From: Maribacter zhoushanensis
GTDB lineage: Bacteria > Bacteroidota > Bacteroidia > Flavobacteriales > Flavobacteriaceae
Direction: 5' to 3'
DNA length: 64,000 nt
Assembly (NCBI RefSeq): GCF_029350975.1
Contig: NZ_JARKMR010000003.1
Span: forward strand, 105,908-169,907
A program made the translations under genes and the position numbers. The notes under the pieces are model-generated. The model did no database searches, had not been told where the DNA came from, and was given only the letters and a program-made list of their open reading frames with translations. This document shows, piece after piece, positions 34,272 to 41,796 of this stretch (the first letter of the stretch is position 1; every line of letters starts with the position of its first letter).

Positions 34272-35569
34272 TGCAGAAATATTGGGGGGTATTATTGGCA
34301 TTGACAGTAATTGCATCATGCAAGGACGCCGGTAGTGAGAAGAAGGATATAGCTCAAAATCTCAAGGTTATAGAAGCACCTGAAGTCAATGAGAGATTTG
34401 GTTTCAATTTAGATGAATTTAACGTTAAGTTAGATACTGTAAGGTATGGGGATAGTTTTGGTGAATTAATGCAGGATAATAAAGTAGATTATCCAAAAGT
34501 TTTAGCTATTTCGGAAAATTTTAAGGATAGTTTTGATGTACGTAAAATACGCGTGGGCAGGCCATATGCTATTTTACAATCTAAAGATACTACTGCGCAA
34601 GCTCAGGTGTTTATTTACGAGAACGATCCAATAAACTATACCGTAATAGATTTGCGGGATAGCGTAAAAGTCTACAGGGATAAGAACAAGGTTAAGTTTG
34701 TTCAACGAGAAGTTTCGGGGGTTATAGAATCTAGTTTGTCCGAAGCTATATTAGAACAGGGCGTAGATTATAATGTTACGCACAACCTGGCAAATGTATA
34801 TGCGTGGACAATAGATTTTTCAAGATTACAAAAGAACGATAAGTTCAAGATCATCTATAATGAGAAGTTTATAAATGATACGGTATATGCAGGTGCCGAA
34901 CCGATCGAAGCTGCATTTTTTGAGCATAATGGCAAACCTATTTATGCCTTTGCCTATGAAAATGATTCGTTAAAAAGTTTGGTCGATTATTTTGATGAAA
35001 ATGCAAATAATCTAAGAAGAACTTTTTTAAGAATGCCCGTTGAATATGGTAGATTATCTTCAAGGTATAATCTTAAGAGAAGAATAAAATACTACGGTTA
35101 TAAATTACGCCCACATAAGGGTACTGATTATGCTGCCCCTATTGGAACACCAATAATGGCTACGGCAGATGGTACGGTGGTAGAATCTACACGAAGAGGC
35201 GGTAATGGTAAATATGTAAAAATTAGGCATAACGGTACGTATTCTACCCAATATTTACATATGAAAGCCCAAAAGGTGAAAAAGGGTGAGTTTGTGCGTC
35301 AAGGAGATGTAATTGGTTGGGTTGGTATGACTGGTAATACCGGAGGGCCACACGTATGCTATCGTTTTTGGAAAAATGGAAAGCAAGTTGATCCATTAAA
35401 AGAAGAATTGCCACAAGCAGAACCATTACATGATTCGCTTAAAGAAGAATATTTTGCATATATCTCAACATATAAAGAACAGTTAGATTGTATAATCTAT
35501 CCTAAAGTTTTAATTGAAGAAGAAGACGAGGATTTACTAACACTTAATCAAGAAAATGGCACTAAATAA
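34271..35569 (+). CDS. M23 (LytM-type) peptidase lipoprotein with variant zinc motif
   Basis: A 432-residue envelope protein with lipobox VIASC (Cys17). Residues ~45-250 hold two LysM/OapA-like and linker regions, and residues ~270-385 the M23 domain that cleaves peptidoglycan cross-bridges. The first zinc motif HKGTD (H-x3-D) is intact. The second motif, normally HLHFE, reads GPHVCYRFW: the catalytic His remains but the zinc-ligand His is Cys. I recall the same HVC variant in other Bacteroidota M23 proteins, so it is probably a lineage feature with Cys as ligand. Role: cell-wall remodelling at the outer membrane. It overlaps pgi by 14 bp. Confidence 0.86.
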   Translation: MQKYWGVLLALTVIASCKDAGSEKKDIAQNLKVIEAPEVNERFGFNLDEFNVKLDTVRYGDSFGELMQDNKVDYPKVLAISENFKDSFDVRKIRVGRPYAILQSKDTTAQAQVFIYENDPINYTVIDLRDSVKVYRDKNKVKFVQREVSGVIESSLSEAILEQGVDYNVTHNLANVYAWTIDFSRLQKNDKFKIIYNEKFINDTVYAGAEPIEAAFFEHNGKPIYAFAYENDSLKSLVDYFDENANNLRRTFLRMPVEYGRLSSRYNLKRRIKYYGYKLRPHKGTDYAAPIGTPIMATADGTVVESTRRGGNGKYVKIRHNGTYSTQYLHMKAQKVKKGEFVRQGDVIGWVGMTGNTGGPHVCYRFWKNGKQVDPLKEELPQAEPLHDSLKEEYFAYISTYKEQLDCIIYPKVLIEEEDEDLLTLNQENGTK

Positions 35570-37193
35570 AATAAACCCACAGCAAACCGATATTTGGAAA
35601 GAATTAACGGCGCATTATGAAGCTACAAAGGGAGAACATCTTAGAAGTTTGTTTTCTTCGGATGCAAAAAGAGCTGAAAAATTTACGCTGCAATGGAATG
35701 ATTTCTTGTTCGATTATTCAAAGAACAGAATTTCTGAAGAGACCATGCAATTACTGCTTAAGTTGGCTGATGAGGTGAATTTAAAAGGAGCTATCAAAGA
35801 TTATTTTGGTGGAGATTTAATTAATGAGACTGAAGGTAGGGCTGTGCTACACACGGCATTGCGTGGTAAAGAAGATGATGAGGTTTTGGTTGACGGTGAA
35901 AATGTAATGCCAGAAATCTATGAAGTAAAAAAACATATAAAAGAATTTACAGATTCGGTAATTAACGGAGATTTAAAAGGTTATACGGGTAAGGCTTTTA
36001 CAGATGTGGTAAATATTGGTATTGGTGGTTCAGATTTAGGTCCGGCAATGGTAACCGAAGCATTAAAGTTTTATAAGAATCATTTGTCTATTCATTTTGT
36101 TAGTAATGTTGATGGTGATCATGTTCATGAAATTTTAAAAACGTTAGATCCTGAGACAACTTTATTTGTGGTGGTTTCTAAGACCTTTACAACACAAGAA
36201 ACTTTAAGTAATGCTACTACTATAAAGAAGTGGTTTTTAAATCATGGAACACAAGAAGATATTGCAAAGCATTTTGCAGCGGTATCAACTAATAGTGAAA
36301 AAATAGCTGAGTTTGGTATTGACGCCGCAAACGTATTCCCTATGTGGGATTGGGTTGGTGGAAGATTCTCATTATGGAGTGCGGTTGGTTTAACAATTGC
36401 ATTGGCGGTTGGTTATGACAACTTCGATGCTTTATTAGATGGAGCCAATGAAACAGACGTGCATTTTAAGGAAACTGATTTTTCAGAGAACATTCCGGTT
36501 ATTATGGCATTGATAAGTGTTTGGTACAATAATTTTTATGGTGCTGAAACAGAAGCTATAATTCCTTACGCACAATATTTAAGTAGATTCTCTGCCTATT
36601 TACAGCAGGGTATTATGGAGAGTAATGGTAAAAGTGTAGATAGAGCAGGTAATACTGTTAGTTATGAAACGGGTACTATAATTTGGGGCGAGCCAGGCAC
36701 CAATTCTCAACATGCCTTTTTCCAATTGATACATCAGGGAACTAAATTAATACCTACAGATTTTATAGGCTTTAAACATTCTTTGCATGGAGATAAGGAT
36801 CACCATGACAAGTTGATGGCAAACTATTTTGCGCAGACAGAGGCTCTAATGAACGGTAAAACTAAAGAAGAAGTAGTTGCAGAGTTAAAAGAAAAAAATC
36901 TGTCACAAACTGATATTGATAAATTAGCTCCCTTTAAAGTATTTGCAGGTAATAAGCCAACCAATACCATATTAATAAATAAGTTATCACCTAAAAGTTT
37001 AGGAGCTTTGATAGCGCTTTACGAGCATAAGATTTTTGTTCAAGGTGTCATTTGGAACATATTTAGTTACGATCAGTGGGGGGTAGAATTAGGAAAACAG
37101 TTGGCTGGGACTATTCTTGACGATATTAACAATTCAGATATTTCTGATCACGATAGCTCAACATTGCGACTTTTGCAATATTTTAAGAAATAA
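35556..37193 (+). CDS. pgi: Glucose-6-phosphate isomerase
   Basis: A 545-residue cytosolic glycolytic enzyme interconverting glucose 6-phosphate and fructose 6-phosphate. Sugar-phosphate binding residues are in [59 protein letters not shown] (here [20 protein letters not shown] in part) and the C-terminal [13 protein letters not shown] with catalytic Lys are all present. Length is that of the long bacterial form like E. coli Pgi (549). The start overlaps the M23 gene by 14 bp. Confidence 0.97.
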   Translation: MALNKINPQQTDIWKELTAHYEATKGEHLRSLFSSDAKRAEKFTLQWNDFLFDYSKNRISEETMQLLLKLADEVNLKGAIKDYFGGDLINETEGRAVLHTALRGKEDDEVLVDGENVMPEIYEVKKHIKEFTDSVINGDLKGYTGKAFTDVVNIGIGGSDLGPAMVTEALKFYKNHLSIHFVSNVDGDHVHEILKTLDPETTLFVVVSKTFTTQETLSNATTIKKWFLNHGTQEDIAKHFAAVSTNSEKIAEFGIDAANVFPMWDWVGGRFSLWSAVGLTIALAVGYDNFDALLDGANETDVHFKETDFSENIPVIMALISVWYNNFYGAETEAIIPYAQYLSRFSAYLQQGIMESNGKSVDRAGNTVSYETGTIIWGEPGTNSQHAFFQLIHQGTKLIPTDFIGFKHSLHGDKDHHDKLMANYFAQTEALMNGKTKEEVVAELKEKNLSQTDIDKLAPFKVFAGNKPTNTILINKLSPKSLGALIALYEHKIFVQGVIWNIFSYDQWGVELGKQLAGTILDDINNSDISDHDSSTLRLLQYFKK

Positions 37194-37217
37194 TCTTAAA
37201 TCCAATAAAGATTATTT
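37188..37217 (+). terminator. Hairpin at the end of pgi, no T-tract
   Basis: AAATAATCTT pairs perfectly with AAGATTATTT across 10 nt and includes the pgi stop codon. It is followed by AAAAAGG, not by T residues, so termination is uncertain. Confidence 0.3.
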
Positions 37218-37283
37218 AAAAAGGATAACTATTTCATTTCCAAGTAAATTATGTGAAGTTTTTGGGTATTTTTGAAATGCTGA

Positions 37284-37304
37284 TTTAACGTTGTCTTAAC
37301 GTTG
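37284..37304 (+). promoter_or_regulatory. Tandem YTTAACGTTG repeat (PHO-box-like)
   Basis: TTTAACGTTG at 37284-37293 and CTTAACGTTG at 37295-37304, same orientation, 11-bp period. Direct TTAAC-type repeats one helical turn apart are how PhoB/PhoP/SphR-type OmpR-family regulators bind in several phyla. The pair lies about 20 bp upstream of a near-consensus -7 box, the right distance to replace a -33 element. Regulator identity is inferred. Confidence 0.5.
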
Positions 37305-37321
37305 GAGGTTTTAAAATATAA

Positions 37322-37329
37322 GACTTTTG
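37322..37329 (+). promoter_or_regulatory. Near-consensus -7 box (GACTTTTG)
   Basis: Matches TAnnTTTG at five of six fixed positions (G for the first T). Predicted transcription start near 37335, 31 nt before the ATG at 37366. Confidence 0.35.
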
Positions 37330-37365
37330 CAGCAAGTTAAAATAACTAACAAATACTCGAAGAAA

Positions 37366-40068
37366 ATGAAAAAAATGTATTTTGCATTAGCGGCATTTTT
37401 AATGACCGTGACTGCTTTTTCACAAGGACCAATTACAGGTACTGTATTAGATGGCGACACTAACACTCCGTTGCCAGGTGCTACAGTAATGGTAAAAGGT
37501 ACAACTAATGGAACATCAACTGATTTTGATGGAAATTTTACAATTAATGCAAGTGCTGACTCAGGAACTTTAGTAGTTTCTTACATCGGTTTTAACTCAA
37601 AACAAGTAGCTTTCACTTCAACTGGTAGTATTGGTTCAATAGTATTGGAACCTAATGCAGAGGAATTAGAAGGTGTTGTTGTAACTGGAATTTTAGATAT
37701 AGCAAAGGATAGAGAAACTCCTGTTGCCGTTTCAACTATTAGAGCTGCTGAAATACAAGAGAAATTAGGTTCTCAAGAATTGCCTGAGATACTTAAATCT
37801 ACTCCTTCAATATATGCTACTAAAACAGGTGGTGGTTTTGGTGATGGTAGAGTTAATGTAAGAGGTTTTGATTCTAGAAACACTGCTGTAATGGTAAACG
37901 GTATACCTGTGAACGATATGGAAAATGGTCGTGTATTCTGGAGTAACTGGTCTGGTTTAGGAGATGTAACTACTGCTATGCAGGTACAAAGAGGTTTAGG
38001 TTCTTCTAAATTGGCAATATCTTCTGTAGGTGGTACTATTAATGTTATAACAAAATCTACTGAAAAAGAAGAAGGTGGTGCTGTAACTTTAGGTGGTGGT
38101 AATGATGGCTACTTAAAAACTACTGTAGCATACAATACTGGAAAATCTGATAAAGGTTTTGCTGCATCTATTTTATTAGGTAGAACTGCTGGTGATGGTT
38201 ACATTCAAGGAACAGAATTTGAAGGTTACAACTATTTTATTGGTTTAGGTTACGAGCCTAATGAAAAGCATAATTTTCAATTCGTATTAACAGGTGCTCC
38301 ACAAGTTCACAACCAAAGAACATCAAGTTTCTTTAATGTGGCAACTTTAGCTGATCATTTAGAATACGGTGCTAAATACAATTACAACGGTGGTACTTTA
38401 AATGGTGAAGAATTTGGTTGGAGAAGAAACTTCTATCACAAGCCTATTACTTCATTAACTTGGGAATGGAAGGCATCTGAAAAATCTACATTATCAACTT
38501 CTGCTTACGCATCTTTTGGTCGTGGTGGTGGTACAGGTGATATTGGTTCTGGACCAAACTTTGGCTTTGCTAGTTCTAGCAGGTATAGAATACCAGAAAC
38601 AGGACAAGTTGATTACGATTTAATATCTCGTTTTAACGGTGGTGAAGCGGTTACATTTTATGATGGTAACGAGTACCAATTATCACCAAACGGTGATGGT
38701 GAATATATTACTACTGGTTTCGGAGATGGTTTAGCTAGAAGAGCATCTATTAATTCACATAACTGGTTCGGTGTTATTGCAAACTTAAATACACAAATCA
38801 ATGAAAAATGGAGCTATGATGTTGGTGTTGACTTAAGAAGTTACAAAGGTATACACTACAGAAGAATGGATAACTTGCTAGGTGCAGATGGTTATTTAGA
38901 TGATGATGATATTAACGATCCAACTCATGTAATTCGTGAAAGTGATGTAATTGATTCTGATTTTAGTTCTATTGTAAACGTATTTAAGAGTATTGACGAT
39001 GAAGAAAAAATTGATTATTACAATGATGGTCTTGTAAGATGGACAGGTGCATTCGGTCAAGTAGAGTATACTGATGGTGTAGTATCTGCTTTTGCTCAAG
39101 GTGGTATTTCTAATCAAGGATTTAAGAGAATAGATTATTTTAACTATTTAGATTCTGATCCTTTACAAGAAACAGATTGGGAAAACATCTTAGGTGGTAA
39201 CATTAAGGGTGGTGCTAACTTCAACTTAAACGAAGCGAACAACGTTTTCGTTAACGCTGGTTATTATTCAAAACAACCTCAGTTCGATGCTGTTTATATC
39301 AACTTTGTAAATGAGTTGAATCCAGATTTGACTAATGAGAAAGTTTTAGGTTTAGAAATGGGTTATGGTCTTAATCTTGGTGATTTTAGAGCAAAGGTTA
39401 ACATTTATAGAACAACTTGGAAAGATAGATTCGTTAGTATTGGTGTTGAAACTCCAACAGGTGATGAAGGTAATGCAAACATTAACGGTGTAGAGCAAAT
39501 TCACCAAGGTATTGAAATTGAAGCTGACTACCGTGCATCAGATGTTGTACAGTTTAGAGGTATGTTATCTTTAGGTGATTGGGAATATGCAGGTAATGCA
39601 ACTGGTCAAGCTTTAGATGATGACAGAAATGTTATTGATCCAGATGTTACGTTGTTTTTAGATGGTGTAAAGGTAGGTGATGCTGCTCAGTTCACAACGA
39701 ACTTAGAAATGATCATTAGACCTATTGAAGATCTTAAGATTAGCGCAAACCTTTACAATGCATCAAGATTATATGCATTCTTAAATGCTGAGGATTTTGA
39801 TTCTGCTGATAACCAAGGTTCATTACGTTTACCAAGTTATACGCTTTTTGACTTAGGTGCATATTATACTTTTGGTTTTGGAGGAAGCAACAAACTAAGT
39901 ATTGCTGCTAACGTAAACAACCTTTTTGATACAGAGTATATTGCTGAATCTTTAACAAACACGTTTGCAGAAGGTAATGGTGCTACTTATGAAGGAATTT
40001 CAACTGATAACAAAGTATTCTTTGGTTTTGGAAGAACTTTCAACGTAAGCGCTCGTTACAGTTTCTAA
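37366..40068 (+). CDS. TonB-dependent receptor with carboxypeptidase-like N-domain
   Basis: A 900-residue outer-membrane receptor. The ATG at 37366 begins the signal peptide MKKMYFALAAFLMTVTAFSQ; the longer TTG frame would place 13 residues before it. Residues ~22-110 are a carboxypeptidase-D-like domain (ITGTVLDGDTNTPLPGATVM). The plug follows (~120-240: GRVNVRGFDSRNTAVMVNGI, SSVGGTINVITK), then the barrel, ending FGFGRTFNVSARYSF. It shares the distinctive plug pattern PVNDMENGRVFWSNWSGLGD with the receptor at 41797 (PMNKMYDGRPQWNNWGGLND), so the two are paralogs of one subfamily. No SusD partner is present, which argues against a standard glycan locus. Substrate unknown; see the nuclease-locus finding. 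Confidence 0.88.
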   Translation: MKKMYFALAAFLMTVTAFSQGPITGTVLDGDTNTPLPGATVMVKGTTNGTSTDFDGNFTINASADSGTLVVSYIGFNSKQVAFTSTGSIGSIVLEPNAEELEGVVVTGILDIAKDRETPVAVSTIRAAEIQEKLGSQELPEILKSTPSIYATKTGGGFGDGRVNVRGFDSRNTAVMVNGIPVNDMENGRVFWSNWSGLGDVTTAMQVQRGLGSSKLAISSVGGTINVITKSTEKEEGGAVTLGGGNDGYLKTTVAYNTGKSDKGFAASILLGRTAGDGYIQGTEFEGYNYFIGLGYEPNEKHNFQFVLTGAPQVHNQRTSSFFNVATLADHLEYGAKYNYNGGTLNGEEFGWRRNFYHKPITSLTWEWKASEKSTLSTSAYASFGRGGGTGDIGSGPNFGFASSSRYRIPETGQVDYDLISRFNGGEAVTFYDGNEYQLSPNGDGEYITTGFGDGLARRASINSHNWFGVIANLNTQINEKWSYDVGVDLRSYKGIHYRRMDNLLGADGYLDDDDINDPTHVIRESDVIDSDFSSIVNVFKSIDDEEKIDYYNDGLVRWTGAFGQVEYTDGVVSAFAQGGISNQGFKRIDYFNYLDSDPLQETDWENILGGNIKGGANFNLNEANNVFVNAGYYSKQPQFDAVYINFVNELNPDLTNEKVLGLEMGYGLNLGDFRAKVNIYRTTWKDRFVSIGVETPTGDEGNANINGVEQIHQGIEIEADYRASDVVQFRGMLSLGDWEYAGNATGQALDDDRNVIDPDVTLFLDGVKVGDAAQFTTNLEMIIRPIEDLKISANLYNASRLYAFLNAEDFDSADNQGSLRLPSYTLFDLGAYYTFGFGGSNKLSIAANVNNLFDTEYIAESLTNTFAEGNGATYEGISTDNKVFFGFGRTFNVSARYSF

Positions 40069-40090
40069 GTATTTAATTACAATAAATATT

Positions 40091-40120
40091 AAACCCTGAC
40101 TGCGAGGTCAGGGTTTTTTT
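40091..40120 (+). terminator. Rho-independent terminator
   Basis: AAACCCTGAC and GTCAGGGTTT form a 10-bp stem with a 6-nt loop and a T7 tail, 22 bp after the TonB receptor stop. Confidence 0.88.
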
Positions 40121-40161
40121 ATGCTCAAAATTCAGTACATTTAAAACTTAAAATTAGAACT

Positions 40162-40602
40162 ATGTACGAAACTATTCAGATGCTACATTCATACTTGGCT
40201 TATATTGCATTGGCTATATTGATATTAGCAGTTATTAATGCTATTACAGGGCTTGTAGGTAAGCGAATCTTTAATATGGGAAAAGACCTTAGATTAAGTC
40301 TTTTTGCACTTATTCTATGCCATATTCAATTATTGGTAGGGTTAATTTTATACTTTGTTTCACCAAGCGGATTAAGCGCAATACAAGAATTTGGTATGGG
40401 TGGTTTAACTTCTGCCGCACGATTATTGGCAGTTGAGCATCCTTTCATTAATATATTAGCAATTGCATCAATAACCATTGGTTGGTCAAGACATAAGAAG
40501 TTTGTTGAGGGAGCTAAAAAATTTAAGAGCATTGCTATTTTTTACACCATAGGTTTACTTCTTATTCTAAGTAGAATTCCTTGGGGGCAATGGTTTAATT
40601 AA
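40162..40602 (+). CDS. Four-helix membrane protein, possible b-type cytochrome
   Basis: A 146-residue inner-membrane protein with four hydrophobic helices (residues ~8-30, 44-66, 90-108 and 123-140). Histidines occur at the membrane ends or inside helices: MLHSYLAYIA, ALILCHIQLLVG and VEHPFINIL. Their placement would allow heme binding, as in small cytochrome-b561-like proteins, but there is no diagnostic motif and I do not claim it. It has its own transcription unit between two terminators, between the TonB receptor and the secreted nuclease-fold gene. Alternative: a DoxX- or Bacteroidota-specific membrane protein. Confidence 0.6.
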   Translation: MYETIQMLHSYLAYIALAILILAVINAITGLVGKRIFNMGKDLRLSLFALILCHIQLLVGLILYFVSPSGLSAIQEFGMGGLTSAARLLAVEHPFINILAIASITIGWSRHKKFVEGAKKFKSIAIFYTIGLLLILSRIPWGQWFN

Positions 40603-40617
40603 ATAACAGTTCACAAA

Positions 40618-40653
40618 AAATAACGAGCCAAATTAATAGTTGGTTCGTTATTT
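40618..40653. terminator. Bidirectional terminator
   Basis: AAATAACGAGCCAA pairs with TTGGTTCGTTATTT (14 bp, one G-U) across an 8-nt loop; the plus side continues TAATTTTGTTTTTTT. It separates the convergent genes ending at 40602 and 40652. Confidence 0.75.
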
Positions 40654-41689
40654 AATTTTGTTTTTTTATAAGGTGTAAATAGACAGGGAGGTGGTCGCTG
40701 TATCCACCAACATAACTTCCGCCTGCGTAAGTCCGCAACGGGTAACCTTTATATTTACCTTTTGGGTCCATTAAATAAGAAGGGGAGAAAATACCAACCT
40801 TCCAGTAGCTATAACTTTCTCTTTCTTTATTTATAAGAGTTGATGTCATATAAAGTTGGTCAAATAAATTCCACTTGTCTCTATAGGCTAAAGAACCTCT
40901 TCCTTTTTTGTAAAGTTTTTCCATAGGTCCGTAAAGACTTAAAGAGTCCAAATTGTTATAATTTTTTTCAACTTGTAATATTTTTTTAAAACTAGGGTCT
41001 ATGGGATCATCGTTAAAATCTCCCATGCTTATAATCTTAGCTTTAGCGTTTTGTCTTTGAACAGAATCTATAATACGCTTATTTAGTTTTGCAGCCTCTA
41101 ATCTAAAAGGTCTACTTCTGGCTTCGCCTCCACTTCTAGAGGGCCAATGATTTACCATAAAGTATATCTTTTCATTATCTAATAATCCTTCAACTATAAG
41201 CTGGTCTCTTGTGTAATCTCGTTTTCCTTCTAAGTTAAAAAGTAGTAATCTATGGCTATTAAAATTTACAGGAACAAATGCATTTTTCTTATATAATAAG
41301 GCAACATCAATACCTCTTTCATCAGGTGAATCAAAATGTATAATTCCGTAGTTGTATTTTGACAGGTTTTCATGGTGTATTAAATCTTCAAGTACGTTTA
41401 AGTTTTCTACTTCACAAACGCCAACTACGTCTGGTGCAGTTTTGTTATCCGCTGAACCAATTTCAGAAATAACTTTGGACATATGTTCTATTTTTTTCAA
41501 ATAGCGTTCTTCTGTCCAATTATCTTTTCCTTCTGGAGTTCTATCATTATCGTAAATTAAAGAATCATTTTTTGTGTCGAATAAGTTCTCAAGATTGTAG
41601 AATGCAATTGTTCTAATTTGATAGGTGTCAGCCTTTTGAGCAAAGGTTAATAGAGGAAAAAATAGTATGATGATAAATGATATTCGCAT
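40652..41689 (-). CDS. Secreted endonuclease/exonuclease/phosphatase-family protein
   Basis: A 345-residue exported protein with signal peptide (MRISFIIILFFPLLTFAQ). The EEP (DNase I-like) fold is clear: IAFYNLENLFDTKND near the start (metal-binding Asn), PDVVGVCEVENLNVLEDLI (metal-binding Glu), VNHWPSRSGGEARSRPFRL (catalytic His), ISMGDFNDDPIDPSF (Asp/Asn) and GGYSDHLPVYLHL (terminal SDH). Family members cut DNA/RNA or phospho-monoesters and diesters. Exported members with this pattern are generally taken as extracellular nucleases. It is divergent from the TonB receptor at 41797, sharing a 107-bp regulatory gap. The inferred role is to degrade extracellular nucleic acid. Confidence 0.87.
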   Translation of the reverse strand: MRISFIIILFFPLLTFAQKADTYQIRTIAFYNLENLFDTKNDSLIYDNDRTPEGKDNWTEERYLKKIEHMSKVISEIGSADNKTAPDVVGVCEVENLNVLEDLIHHENLSKYNYGIIHFDSPDERGIDVALLYKKNAFVPVNFNSHRLLLFNLEGKRDYTRDQLIVEGLLDNEKIYFMVNHWPSRSGGEARSRPFRLEAAKLNKRIIDSVQRQNAKAKIISMGDFNDDPIDPSFKKILQVEKNYNNLDSLSLYGPMEKLYKKGRGSLAYRDKWNLFDQLYMTSTLINKERESYSYWKVGIFSPSYLMDPKGKYKGYPLRTYAGGSYVGGYSDHLPVYLHLIKKQN

Positions 41690-41738
41690 TATAAAGGGTA
41701 TTTTATCTTGATTTTCAGTGAGTATGCAGAATTTCCGC

Positions 41739-41769
41739 GTTAATTATTTCTTAAATATTATCTTAATGG
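41739..41769. promoter_or_regulatory. Three YTTAA-type repeats at 11-12 bp period
   Basis: GTTAATTA (41739), CTTAAATA (41750) and CTTAATGG (41762) stand in the gap shared by the nuclease-fold gene and the TonB receptor. The spacing matches the YTTAACGTTG pair upstream of the first receptor, but the copies are degenerate and the region is AT-rich. Confidence 0.35.
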
Positions 41770-41796
41770 CTCAATATTAAAGCTTTAAGTTTTAGA

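Noticed and set aside
40652..41689. A second exodeoxyribonuclease III
   Set aside because: It has the EEP fold but carries a signal peptide and lacks the close ExoA motif spacing seen at 58125, so it is treated as a secreted EEP protein.
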